Shown: one piece after another, positions 1 to 5,585 of the stretch
How the letters are laid out: every line of letters starts with the position of its first letter
Position numbering within the stretch: position 1 is the stretch's first letter
NCBI GenBank assembly: GCA_002396205.1
Contig: DGXB01000063.1
Coordinates: 1-10,142 of the forward strand
Direction of reading: 5' to 3'
DNA: 10,142 nt
Source: Bacteroidales bacterium UBA4243
GTDB lineage: Bacteria; Bacteroidota; Bacteroidia; Bacteroidales; F082
The notes under the pieces: generated by a model
Told to the model about the DNA's origin: nothing
Databases searched by the model: none
What the model saw: only the letters and a program-made list of their open reading frames with translations
Made by a program: the position numbers and the translations under genes

Positions 1-94
1 CGGTTACCTGAAGCGCGTCAGCAATTTCAGCGAGCCGCGCCAAGAGGAAGCCGGCCGCCGTTACTATGGAAAAATGGAGATGGACAGATGCTAA
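1..94 (+). CDS. nrdD: Anaerobic ribonucleoside-triphosphate reductase, C-terminal end (partial)
   Basis: The second reading frame from the window edge is open to a TAA at 92-94 and gives a 30-residue tail beginning GYLKRVSNFSEPRQEEAGRR. This resembles the C-terminus of class III ribonucleotide reductase, where a glycine in a (C)GYL context carries the glycyl radical; by that alignment the first complete codon (2-4) would encode the radical glycine. The enzyme reduces ribonucleotides to deoxyribonucleotides without oxygen, in the cytoplasm. The stop lies inside the nrdG start (ATGCTAA, 7-nt overlap), which indicates one transcript and coupled translation. The rest of the gene lies before the window. 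The identity rests on the short tail plus the adjacent activase. Confidence 0.85.
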   Translation, partial: GYLKRVSNFSEPRQEEAGRRYYGKMEMDRC

Positions 95-594
95 AATACG
101 CCAATTTTGATGTCGTCTTTCAGGAAGTCCCTGACGAGGTGACGCTCGCCATCAATATTTCCAACTGTCCCAACCAATGCCCAGGTTGCCACAGCAAGTA
201 TTTGTGGAAAGACGAAGGCAAGCCTTTGGACAACAATGAATTGAACCGTCTTGTGGAGCAATACAAGTCGGGCATTACCTGCGTGTGCTTCATGGGCGGC
301 GACAACGAACCTGAGTCGGTAGCGCGATTGGCCAACCAAGTGAAAAAGGACTTTGGGGTCAAGGTGGCCTGGTATTCGGGCAAGAACGACCTGCCGCAAA
401 ACGTAGACACCAACCATTTCGACTACATCAAGTTGGGGCGTTACATCGCCGAGCTTGGGCCTTTGGACAGCGCGACCACCAACCAGCACATGATGAAACG
501 CTTAGCCGACGGCCGCGTGAAGGACATCACCGAGTGGTTCCGACGAAACAAACACGTCGAGACCGTGGAGACAGAAAAAAATCCAGCAGTTTGA
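88..594 (+). CDS. nrdG: Anaerobic ribonucleoside-triphosphate reductase activating protein (radical SAM)
   Basis: A 168-residue radical-SAM activase. It uses a 4Fe-4S cluster and S-adenosylmethionine to generate the glycyl radical on NrdD, enabling anaerobic dNTP synthesis in the cytoplasm. The cluster motif CX3CX2C is at C27, C31 and C34 (NCPNQCPGC). A GGD motif at residues 70-72 fits the SAM-binding GGE-type position of the family. Length is normal for NrdG, with a slightly long tail. The ATG at 88 is chosen because it overlaps the nrdD stop and is preceded by a purine-rich GGAGATGG. The last four sense codons and the stop lie inside the following terminator hairpin, so the final residues (NPAV) are probably a by-product of terminator sequence. 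Confidence 0.95.
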   Translation: MLKYANFDVVFQEVPDEVTLAINISNCPNQCPGCHSKYLWKDEGKPLDNNELNRLVEQYKSGITCVCFMGGDNEPESVARLANQVKKDFGVKVAWYSGKNDLPQNVDTNHFDYIKLGRYIAELGPLDSATTNQHMMKRLADGRVKDITEWFRRNKHVETVETEKNPAV

Positions 595-612
595 GGCTGC
601 TGGATTTTTTTT
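575..612 (+). terminator. Rho-independent terminator of nrdDG overlapping the nrdG stop codon
   Basis: A perfect 9-bp stem, ATCCAGCAG (581-589) with CTGCTGGAT (597-605), has a 7-nt loop. It is flanked by an A-run (575-580) and followed by a T-run (605-612), so A/T pairing can extend the stem. The nrdG TGA (592-594) sits in the loop. The near-symmetric A and T flanks could allow termination on either strand, but only the + strand has a gene directly upstream. Confidence 0.85.
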
Positions 613-622
613 GTTTGCCTTT

Positions 623-650
623 GTAGAGACGTAGCGCGCTACGTCTCTAC
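623..650. repeat. 28-nt perfect palindrome, copy 1 of 2 (REP-like)
   Basis: GTAGAGACGTAGCG followed immediately by its exact reverse complement gives a 28-nt perfect palindrome. The same palindrome recurs at 3677-3704, and the identity extends to 31 nt when the preceding TTT is included (620-650). It sits just past the nrdG terminator. Perfect dispersed palindromes next to gene ends are typical of REP-like elements in bacteria; function here is unknown. Confidence 0.9.
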
Positions 651-660
651 CCCACAAAAA

Positions 661-738
661 ACATGAAATGTGTAAAATCGATGAAAATTATGTCCAGAAA
701 ATGTGTAATTTTGCCGAAAATTATGTCCAGAAAATGTG
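661..738. repeat. 33-nt tandem repeat, about 2.4 copies
   Basis: The 23-nt string starting GAAAATTATGTCCAG and ending AAAATGTG occurs exactly at 683-705 and 716-738, a period of 33 nt. A third, degenerate copy precedes it: 662-687 matches 695-720 at 19 of 26 positions by hand count. No ORF covers it. Regularly spaced identical blocks could be protein-binding iterons or the leftover end of a transposable element; neither can be settled here. Confidence 0.8.
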
Positions 739-739
739 A

Positions 740-774
740 AAACGGCTCGATCCAAAAATGAATGCGAGCCGTTT
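740..774 (-). terminator. Terminator of the lipoprotein operon
   Basis: A perfect 10-bp stem, AAACGGCTCG (740-749) with CGAGCCGTTT (765-774), has a 15-nt loop. Read on the - strand it lies about 50 nt after the stop of the second lipoprotein gene and is followed by TTTTCACATTTTC. The T-tract is interrupted, so it may be only moderately efficient. Confidence 0.65.
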
Positions 775-823
775 CTTGAAAAAATTCAGACTGTTATTTG
801 TTTTCGGGTTTCGTTGAACCGAT

Positions 824-1789
824 TTATTCTTCTTTTATCAAATTGAACTTCGTGGAAATCTCCTTTTGGTCGATGACTTGACGAAGATCGAATCTCTTTT
901 TTTGATCGATATAGCCTGGTTTTCTACAGGTCACTTCAATTTGGACATTTCCAGAATTGTTGTATGTAAGTCCTTTGATGTCAAAAGTTTCCGTCGACTC
1001 ATAAGGTGTTGACCCAAGAAAGTTCTCATTGTTGTTCTTCACATCGGGAGTGGAAGACACTACTCTCCAATAAACATCCGCACCTTTCGGGCTTGAATCG
1101 ACATACCAACGGATTACCAGATGCTCTAAAGCGGTGTTTCCTGCTCCTTGGACTTGCTTGTTCCCTTCCAAAGCGGGATTGCTTGCCCTGTCAAGGAAGA
1201 AAGCAATCCTATCCCAATCTATGTCTTCCAAAGCATTGACGTAAGCCGTATTCATTACGGAGGTAGCTGTGTTATAATCACTTCCCGAACCATTTCTGTT
1301 GCATCTTCCAACAATCGAGACATTCGGATAGACCAACTGCCGATTGTTGTCATACACCTCAATTTCCATGTTAACAATACCTGACCAGCCAATGCCCGAA
1401 AGATAATTCACGTTGAATTCCTTTAGCGTAACAGACAGCATATAGTCAGTCTTCACATCGGCATCCAGATTGAAGCCCATGGTCCGCATATACCTTTTCA
1501 TGCTCTCGTTGGTGAAAGACATGACTTCGGGATAAACATTTACCTTGGGAGTTGAGGTCAGATAGTTGTCATGTTTGTAAACAATTCGCGAGGCTTTGTC
1601 ATAACTCCTACCGTCGCTAATATTGACCTTGATACCATACTCAAGGTTGACGAATTTGTTATGTGGTGCATCCTTGACAAGAGCCAAATTGATGGTCGGG
1701 GTGATTCTATTTGCATACTGCTTGACGGAAGAACATGAAGCAAACAGCACAACCATAGCGGCAAAAAAGATGTATCTTAGTGTTTTCAT
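824..1789 (-). CDS. Lipoprotein with possible C-terminal PEGA-like domain
   Basis: A 321-residue predicted lipoprotein. It has a short basic N-terminus, a hydrophobic stretch (residues 5-17) and a lipobox FASC with the lipidated cysteine at C19 followed by Ser-Ser. No acidic residue at +2/+3 matches the known Bacteroidota export signals, so periplasmic-facing anchoring is likelier than surface display, though this is inference. Residues ~45-200 look like a mixed alpha/beta domain containing ADVKTDYMLSVTLKEF, loosely recalling YajG-type or ABC auxiliary lipoproteins. Residues ~223-303 (SSPKGADVYW ... LGSTPY ... RKPGYIDQKKRF) have the pattern of a PEGA beta-sandwich. Its ATG shares ATGA with the stop of the upstream lipoprotein gene, indicating coupled translation and probably a joint function. 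Exact function is not recognised. Confidence 0.85.
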   Translation of the reverse strand: MKTLRYIFFAAMVVLFASCSSVKQYANRITPTINLALVKDAPHNKFVNLEYGIKVNISDGRSYDKASRIVYKHDNYLTSTPKVNVYPEVMSFTNESMKRYMRTMGFNLDADVKTDYMLSVTLKEFNVNYLSGIGWSGIVNMEIEVYDNNRQLVYPNVSIVGRCNRNGSGSDYNTATSVMNTAYVNALEDIDWDRIAFFLDRASNPALEGNKQVQGAGNTALEHLVIRWYVDSSPKGADVYWRVVSSTPDVKNNNENFLGSTPYESTETFDIKGLTYNNSGNVQIEVTCRKPGYIDQKKRFDLRQVIDQKEISTKFNLIKEE

Positions 1790-2337
1790 TTTCCAGTCAC
1801 TTTAAGTTTAATAGGTTTTGCGGAAACCGTAGTTTTATACACCACAGTCAAATAATTCAAAGAAGAGCGAGAAGAGCCTTCGATGTTAGTTGAAATTACA
1901 GGTTCTATTAACCCGTCAGCACCCATCTCTTGGGACATACTGATAATCCTATATAAAGATACGGCTCTGGCAACATCTTCGGGTACCGTTAAATCTACGC
2001 TTCCCGAAACATTTGACAAAAAACCAACTCTAATCACGCCGTCGGTGTTTTCCAGCATATAACCGCCATCGCCTTTCTTTCCCATGGGTTTCAATTTATA
2101 GGAAAACGTGTTGTCTACATCTCTTACTTCTATAGTGTTGTCAGAATGGTAAGTCACACTAATTGTTGCATCCGCAGAAATTGTATTCAAGACTGAATAA
2201 TCTTGATTGGTTAATCTCAGTTCGCTCAGATTGACAGCATTCACTGTGCTTTTAGCCTGAGGAACCACCCTAACAGAACTGCATGAAGTCATAGCTGCCA
2301 ATGCTATGACAAATAAGCCAATTAAAATTTTCTTCAT
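1786..2337 (-). CDS. Small lipoprotein of unknown function
   Basis: A 183-residue predicted lipoprotein with a signal sequence and lipobox MTSC (C19, then Ser-Ser). After a linker rich in Val, Gln and Ser, the body contains RLTNQDYSVLNTISADATIS and, near the C-terminus, GADGLIEPVISTN followed by a beta-rich segment ending KPIKLKVTGK. A 'query the assembly state, then ADGL..P' arrangement of this sort is seen in many short Bacteroidota envelope lipoproteins, but I do not recognise a named family. It is the first gene of a two-gene operon: a TTTG/TAnnTTTG promoter lies about 65-100 nt upstream, and its TGA overlaps the next gene's ATG by 4 nt. It is AT-richer than proS. Confidence 0.85.
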   Translation of the reverse strand: MKKILIGLFVIALAAMTSCSSVRVVPQAKSTVNAVNLSELRLTNQDYSVLNTISADATISVTYHSDNTIEVRDVDNTFSYKLKPMGKKGDGGYMLENTDGVIRVGFLSNVSGSVDLTVPEDVARAVSLYRIISMSQEMGADGLIEPVISTNIEGSSRSSLNYLTVVYKTTVSAKPIKLKVTGK

Positions 2338-2400
2338 TTCTTTATTGCCCAGTTATATCCCATTAGGCGCATCGGTTTTTAATTGTTATTAGATACGCTG

Positions 2401-2434
2401 CAAAAATATATGGAATAGTTTTATTATCAGCAAA
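2401..2434 (-). promoter_or_regulatory. Promoter of the lipoprotein operon
   Basis: On the - strand TTTG (2434-2431) and TATTTTTG (2408-2401) are separated by 22 nt, matching the Bacteroidota housekeeping pattern TTTG ... TAnnTTTG. The 5' leader to the ATG at 2337 would be roughly 55-60 nt. Confidence 0.6.
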
Positions 2435-2444
2435 TTACGCGGTG

Positions 2445-2741
2445 CTATCCATCCCAATCTTTTGGAAGATTACTATCAACGGATTGGCCGTTTCGTTCAC
2501 GTTTTTTGGATTGGAAACGCTCGGAGCACACTTGGAAAAAGTCGTAGTCCAAGGCTTCGCAAATCTGGAAAAGCAGGTCGGTGTAGATCCATTTGTGGCG
2601 AAACACCTTATACAGGTTCTCGCGCGAGCAGTCCACCTGCGAGGCCAACCATGTGATGCTCCGCCCCTGCCGTGTCAGCTCGGCCTTGATGAGTTTCCCG
2701 ATGTGGAAATCTTTCGTTGGATATCGTTTCTCTCTTTCCAT
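2445..2741 (-). CDS. XRE-family helix-turn-helix regulator
   Basis: A 98-residue DNA-binding protein. Residues ~13-75 form a compact helical XRE/Cro-C1-type domain: HIGKLIKAEL, then ITWLASQVDCSRENLYKVFR with the recognition helix around SRENLYKVF, then IYTDLLFQICEALDYDFF. This 'KLIKxELxRQGRSxTWxA' layout is typical of small Bacteroidota regulators. The tail (76-98) is basic and polar. I chose ATG at 2741; the frame stays open to a GTG at 2804, which would add 21 residues of low domain character. It ends 107 nt before the lipoprotein operon on the same strand and could regulate it or itself; no target is visible. A 126-bp palindrome lies directly upstream. Confidence 0.85.
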   Translation of the reverse strand: MEREKRYPTKDFHIGKLIKAELTRQGRSITWLASQVDCSRENLYKVFRHKWIYTDLLFQICEALDYDFFQVCSERFQSKKRERNGQSVDSNLPKDWDG

Positions 2742-2822
2742 AGCGCATTTCAGTTTATTGGAAGCCGTAGCCTTGTCCCGAAAAGCAACAGAAAAGGCGC
2801 TCACCTTTCGTTTGATTGCTTA

Positions 2823-2948
2823 TCTCTATTGAGGGCGTCTGGAAAAGCCTGTGGGTAAATAAGCACGAATAAGTTTGCGCCATAAAACGCAAACTTTCCG
2901 CTTGCTTATTCTCACCCGAAATAGTTTTCCAGACTTTTCAATAGGAGA
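2823..2948. repeat. 126-bp imperfect palindrome upstream of the XRE gene
   Basis: Five blocks on the left match, in mirrored order, five on the right. CTATTGA (2826-2832) pairs with TCAATAG (2938-2944). TCTGGAAAA (2838-2846) pairs with TTTTCCAGA (2925-2933). GGGT (2853-2856) pairs with ACCC (2914-2917). AATAAGC (2858-2864) pairs with GCTTATT (2904-2910). AAGTTTGCG (2871-2879) pairs with CGCAAACTT (2888-2896), around an 8-nt loop. The outer arms extend to TCTC/GAGA with one bulge. There is no convincing target duplication and no ORF inside. It could be a MITE-like element, a structured RNA or an operator region. Confidence 0.75.
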
Positions 2949-3048
2949 ACAAGAGCGTAAAGCCCGTTAGATTAATATGTCAGATGTGTATAATTTGTGT
3001 TCGCTTTGTATTGGTTTATATTATTGTTAAACAACTCGATAAAAAGGA

Positions 3049-3291
3049 TTACGCTACAATCCCATTCTCATAAATGTATTCAGGTGCAATGTCAATGTTG
3101 CCATCGGCCCATTCTAAAGTATCTGTTACCGTAAACGACTTGAACAACCCCAAATCCTTCAATGGTTTGAAAACGGGATAGCGCTCAATGAGTGGCAAGA
3201 AATCGAAAATCCGCTTTTGGCCATCATTGAATACCAGAAACATCTTGTAGCCGTCAAGATACTTTGCATTGGTAATTTCAACCCACATCAT
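3049..3291 (-). CDS. DUF2442 family protein
   Basis: An 80-residue cytoplasmic protein matching DUF2442. The family pattern is visible in order: YLDGYK (11-16), FNDGQKRIFDF (21-31), YPVFKPLKDLGLFKSF (38-53) and W-x-DG-x-IDIAPEYIY (61-74). Members are small, of unknown biochemical function, and often sit beside DUF4160 genes, as here: the DUF4160 stop is 7 nt upstream. The start has two tandem ATG codons (3289-3291 and 3286-3288); either could be used. The pairing and sizes recall a toxin-antitoxin module, but this is inference. No terminator was seen after it. Confidence 0.9.
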   Translation of the reverse strand: MMWVEITNAKYLDGYKMFLVFNDGQKRIFDFLPLIERYPVFKPLKDLGLFKSFTVTDTLEWADGNIDIAPEYIYENGIVA

Positions 3292-3298
3292 AACACTC

Positions 3299-3556
3299 TT
3301 ATTTTAATGGTTCTATCTTATTTGGGGTTTCTCCCTTTGATGCCTGCTCCCAAGCCTCTTTCATCTCTTCGCGATGCAAATCAAGCCATTCAAGAATCAT
3401 ACGCAAGGCTCTTTCCGAAATCTCGCCTTTGACTTTGCCGTTTTCTATTTCCACAATTATCTTATCTTGTTGATATGTCGCGTGGAAATGAGGTGGGTTA
3501 TGGTCTATGAACCGCAATATGATTTTTATCCCGAAAAACTCTGATATAGTTGGCAT
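3299..3556 (-). CDS. DUF4160 family protein
   Basis: An 85-residue cytoplasmic protein of the DUF4160 family. It starts MPTISEFFGIKI, has the signature DHNPPHFHA (18-26), then a short beta strand (IIVEIENG), a helical RALRMILEWLDLHREE (49-64) and the family ending KIEPL. The frame is open to an ATG at 3601, but I chose 3556: MPTIS is the usual family start and the -7 box at 3579-3586 lies inside the longer reading. Function is unknown. It is first in a two-gene unit with the DUF2442 gene (7-nt gap). Both genes are AT-richer than the neighbouring proS. Confidence 0.9.
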   Translation of the reverse strand: MPTISEFFGIKIILRFIDHNPPHFHATYQQDKIIVEIENGKVKGEISERALRMILEWLDLHREEMKEAWEQASKGETPNKIEPLK

Positions 3557-3578
3557 GACTAATTTATTTTCGTAACGG

Positions 3579-3586
3579 CAAAAATA
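3579..3586 (-). promoter_or_regulatory. -7 promoter element of the DUF4160/DUF2442 unit
   Basis: TATTTTTG on the - strand matches TAnnTTTG, 22 nt before the ATG at 3556. No TTTG was found at the expected -33 spacing, so the support is partial. Confidence 0.45.
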
Positions 3587-3633
3587 AGTATTGTTTTTCA
3601 ACTATCGTATGTAAAAAACAAACAAAAATACAA

Positions 3634-3669
3634 AAATCGGCTCAAACCAGTGAAAATTTGAGCCGATTT
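3634..3669 (-). terminator. Rho-independent terminator of proS
   Basis: A perfect 13-bp stem, AAATCGGCTCAAA (3634-3646) with TTTGAGCCGATTT (3657-3669), has a 10-nt loop. On the - strand it is followed by TTTTTGTATTTTTG. It lies about 45 nt past the proS stop and before the DUF4160 gene, separating the two transcripts. Confidence 0.85.
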
Positions 3670-3676
3670 ACATTTT

Positions 3677-3704
3677 GTAGAGACGTAGCGCGCTACGTCT
3701 CTAC
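3677..3704. repeat. 28-nt perfect palindrome, copy 2 of 2 (REP-like)
   Basis: This is identical to the palindrome at 623-650, with the preceding TTT also shared (31 nt identical, 3674-3704). It lies between the proS stop and its terminator. Both copies sit at the 3' end of a core gene, at opposite edges of the AT-richer block. Confidence 0.9.
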
Positions 3705-3715
3705 TATCGTATTGA

Positions 3716-5443
3716 TCAATCCTCAGGCGTCAAAGCCGCAATCATCGCATTGATCTTGGCCTTCACCTCGTCGACGAAGTTGTCGGGGCTGAGGTCTTCC
3801 TTGAAGCTCTTGTCGCGGGCGGCAAACTCAAGCACGTTGCGTTCCAAGGTCTTCGGGCTGATGACGATGCGCAGCGGCACACCCAGCAGGTCGGCATCGG
3901 AGAACATCACGCCCGCGCTGATGTTGCGGTCGTCGTAGATGACCTCCACGCCAGCCTTCTTCAGGTCTTCGTAGACCTTGTCGGCCACGCGACGCACGTT
4001 CTCGTCGGCCACGCGCAAGGCGCACACCTGCACCTGCCACGGGGCGATGGTGATGGGCCAAATGGGGCCGTAGTCATCGTGACACACCTCGCAGACCGAA
4101 GCCATCAAACGACCCACGCCGATGCCGTAGCAGCCCATGATGGGGTATTTCAGCGTGTTGTCGCTGTCTAAATACTGCATTCCCATCGAGACGGTGTATT
4201 TCGTGCCGAGCTGGAAGATGTTGCCCACCTCGATGCCACGGCTGATGGTGATGCTGTGCTTGCCGCACACGGGGCAGATGCCTCCGGCGGTGGCCTTGGC
4301 CACGCTGTCGTACTTCACCTCGCCGAGGTCGCGGGCCATGTTCATGCCCTTGTAGTGGTAATTCTCCTTGTTGGCACCCGCCACGAAGCTGTTCAAGGTC
4401 TTGAGCGACTCGTCGTACACCACGGTGATGCCCTCAGGCAAGCCCTTGGGACCGATGAAGCCAGGGCAAATGCCCATGTCGGGGGTCACATTGGCGGCAT
4501 GAACCTCGGCACCGATGAGGTTGCGGAGCTTGGTCTCGTTTACCTCAAGGTCGCCACGCAGGAAGACGATGACCAACGAGTCGTCCATATTGCGCTGATA
4601 GAGCACGGCCTTGCACGACTGCAAGGGCGACTTGTGCAAGAAGTTGCACACCTCCTCGATGGTCTTCTGGTCGGGGGTGAAGACCTCTTCCAGCGGCTCG
4701 ATGGGATACTCCTCGTTGTGGACGATGCAGTCGGCAGCCTCGCTGTTGGAACGGTAGCCGCATTCGGGGCAGATGACGATGGTGTCCTCGCCGATGTCGG
4801 TGAGCAGCATGAACTCGTGCGACACGCGGCCACCCATCATGCCCGAGTCGGACTTGACGGCCACCACCTGTGGCACGCCAGCGCGGGCAAAAATACGCTC
4901 GTAGGCGCGATAGGCCTTGGCATAGTATTGCTCCAAGTCCTCCTGCGAGGTGTGGAAGCTGTAGGCGTCCTTCATCGTGAACTCGCGAGTGCGGATGAGG
5001 CCGGCACGCGAGCGGGGTTCATCGCGGAACTTGGTTTGGATTTGGTAAATCATGAAAGGATACTGCGTGTAGCTCTTCGCGGCGTCGCGCGCAAGTTGCA
5101 CGGCGGCCTCCTCGTGGGTCATGCCCAACACCATGTCGATGCCGTTACGGTCCTTGAAACGAAGCAGTTCCGACCCGATGCTGGTGTAGCGTCCCGACTC
5201 CTGCCACAGCGAACCCGGCATGACGACGGGGAACAGCACCTCTTGGCCGTCGATGCGGTCCATCTCCTCGCGAATGATGTTCTCAATCTTTTTGGCAATG
5301 CGTTTTGCAGGCATGAAGAAGGAAAACAAGCCCGTGCCCACCGACTTGATATAGCCGCCACGCACCATCAGGGCCTGGCTGTCGACGACGCAATCGGCCG
5401 GCGCCTTCTTGAATCTCTCTCCTAATAAGTTTGCAACTTTCAT
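3716..5443 (-). CDS. proS: Prolyl-tRNA synthetase, bacterial type with editing domain
   Basis: A 575-residue class II aminoacyl-tRNA synthetase that charges tRNA-Pro in the cytoplasm. Motif 2 is at FRDEPRSRAGLIRTREFTMKD (139-159) and motif 3 at GCYGIGVGRL (437-446). Residues ~225-400 are the inserted editing (INS) domain that clears mischarged Ala-tRNA-Pro. It contains FLRGDLEVNETKL (294-306), the region of the critical editing lysine, and GICPGFIGPKGL (324-335). The anticodon-binding domain fills ~465-575 (VIYDDRNISAGVMFSDADLLG). CxxC pairs at C225/C228 and C390/C393 flank the insertion and may bind zinc. Length fits the bacterial ProS type 1. Bacteroides and Porphyromonas normally carry the shorter archaeal/eukaryotic-like type of about 490 residues, so this form is noteworthy. 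A -7 box and a hairpin leader lie upstream. Confidence 0.97.
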   Translation of the reverse strand: MKVANLLGERFKKAPADCVVDSQALMVRGGYIKSVGTGLFSFFMPAKRIAKKIENIIREEMDRIDGQEVLFPVVMPGSLWQESGRYTSIGSELLRFKDRNGIDMVLGMTHEEAAVQLARDAAKSYTQYPFMIYQIQTKFRDEPRSRAGLIRTREFTMKDAYSFHTSQEDLEQYYAKAYRAYERIFARAGVPQVVAVKSDSGMMGGRVSHEFMLLTDIGEDTIVICPECGYRSNSEAADCIVHNEEYPIEPLEEVFTPDQKTIEEVCNFLHKSPLQSCKAVLYQRNMDDSLVIVFLRGDLEVNETKLRNLIGAEVHAANVTPDMGICPGFIGPKGLPEGITVVYDESLKTLNSFVAGANKENYHYKGMNMARDLGEVKYDSVAKATAGGICPVCGKHSITISRGIEVGNIFQLGTKYTVSMGMQYLDSDNTLKYPIMGCYGIGVGRLMASVCEVCHDDYGPIWPITIAPWQVQVCALRVADENVRRVADKVYEDLKKAGVEVIYDDRNISAGVMFSDADLLGVPLRIVISPKTLERNVLEFAARDKSFKEDLSPDNFVDEVKAKINAMIAALTPED

Positions 5444-5497
5444 ATCTGGTATTTCGTGTATTTAATTGATTAACCGATGATTTGACACGGGACTACG

Positions 5498-5557
5498 GGA
5501 CGCGAGACTGCGAGACTTTCTATCGTCTCGTGTCCCGCGTCTCGCAGTCTCGCGTCC
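5498..5557. repeat. 19-bp inverted repeat in the proS leader
   Basis: GGACGCGAGACTGCGAGAC (5498-5516) is exactly complementary to 5539-5557, with a 22-nt loop. The loop and left flank contain further variants of the same unit (GTCTCGTGTCCC, GACACGGGAC), so alternative pairings exist. It lies between the 893-residue gene and proS. It could terminate the former (though no T-run follows), form a 5' leader structure for proS, or be a dispersed repeat. Confidence 0.8.
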
Positions 5558-5570
5558 TTCAAAACGGCTG

Positions 5571-5578
5571 CAAAGGTA
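5571..5578 (-). promoter_or_regulatory. Candidate -7 promoter element of proS
   Basis: TACCTTTG on the - strand matches TAnnTTTG. No clear TTTG lies at -33. If used, the proS leader is about 120 nt and contains the 19-bp inverted repeat. Confidence 0.4.
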
Positions 5579-5585
5579 CGGAAAT

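Noticed and set aside
661..738. Small CRISPR array
   Set aside because: The repeat period is 33 nt with only about 10 nt between the exact 23-nt repeats, so there is no room for spacers, and no cas gene is present.
2442..2858. 138-residue + strand ORF with a hydrophobic start
   Set aside because: It is antisense to the XRE gene, which has a clear HTH domain, and it runs into the palindrome.
2823..2972. Integron attC site formed by the palindrome and GTTAGAT at 2966-2972
   Set aside because: GTTAGAT fits the GTTRRRY core, but there is no matching RYYYAAC core on the left at the mirrored position and no integrase or cassette array.
3557..3601. 15-residue N-terminal extension of the DUF4160 protein
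   Set aside because: The family begins MPTIS and a -7 promoter element lies inside the extension.
4256..5425. 389-residue open frame on the + strand
   Set aside because: It lies antisense to proS, whose class II motifs are certain. The translation is rich in Val, Leu, Gly and His with no domain, as expected for the reverse of a GC-rich gene.
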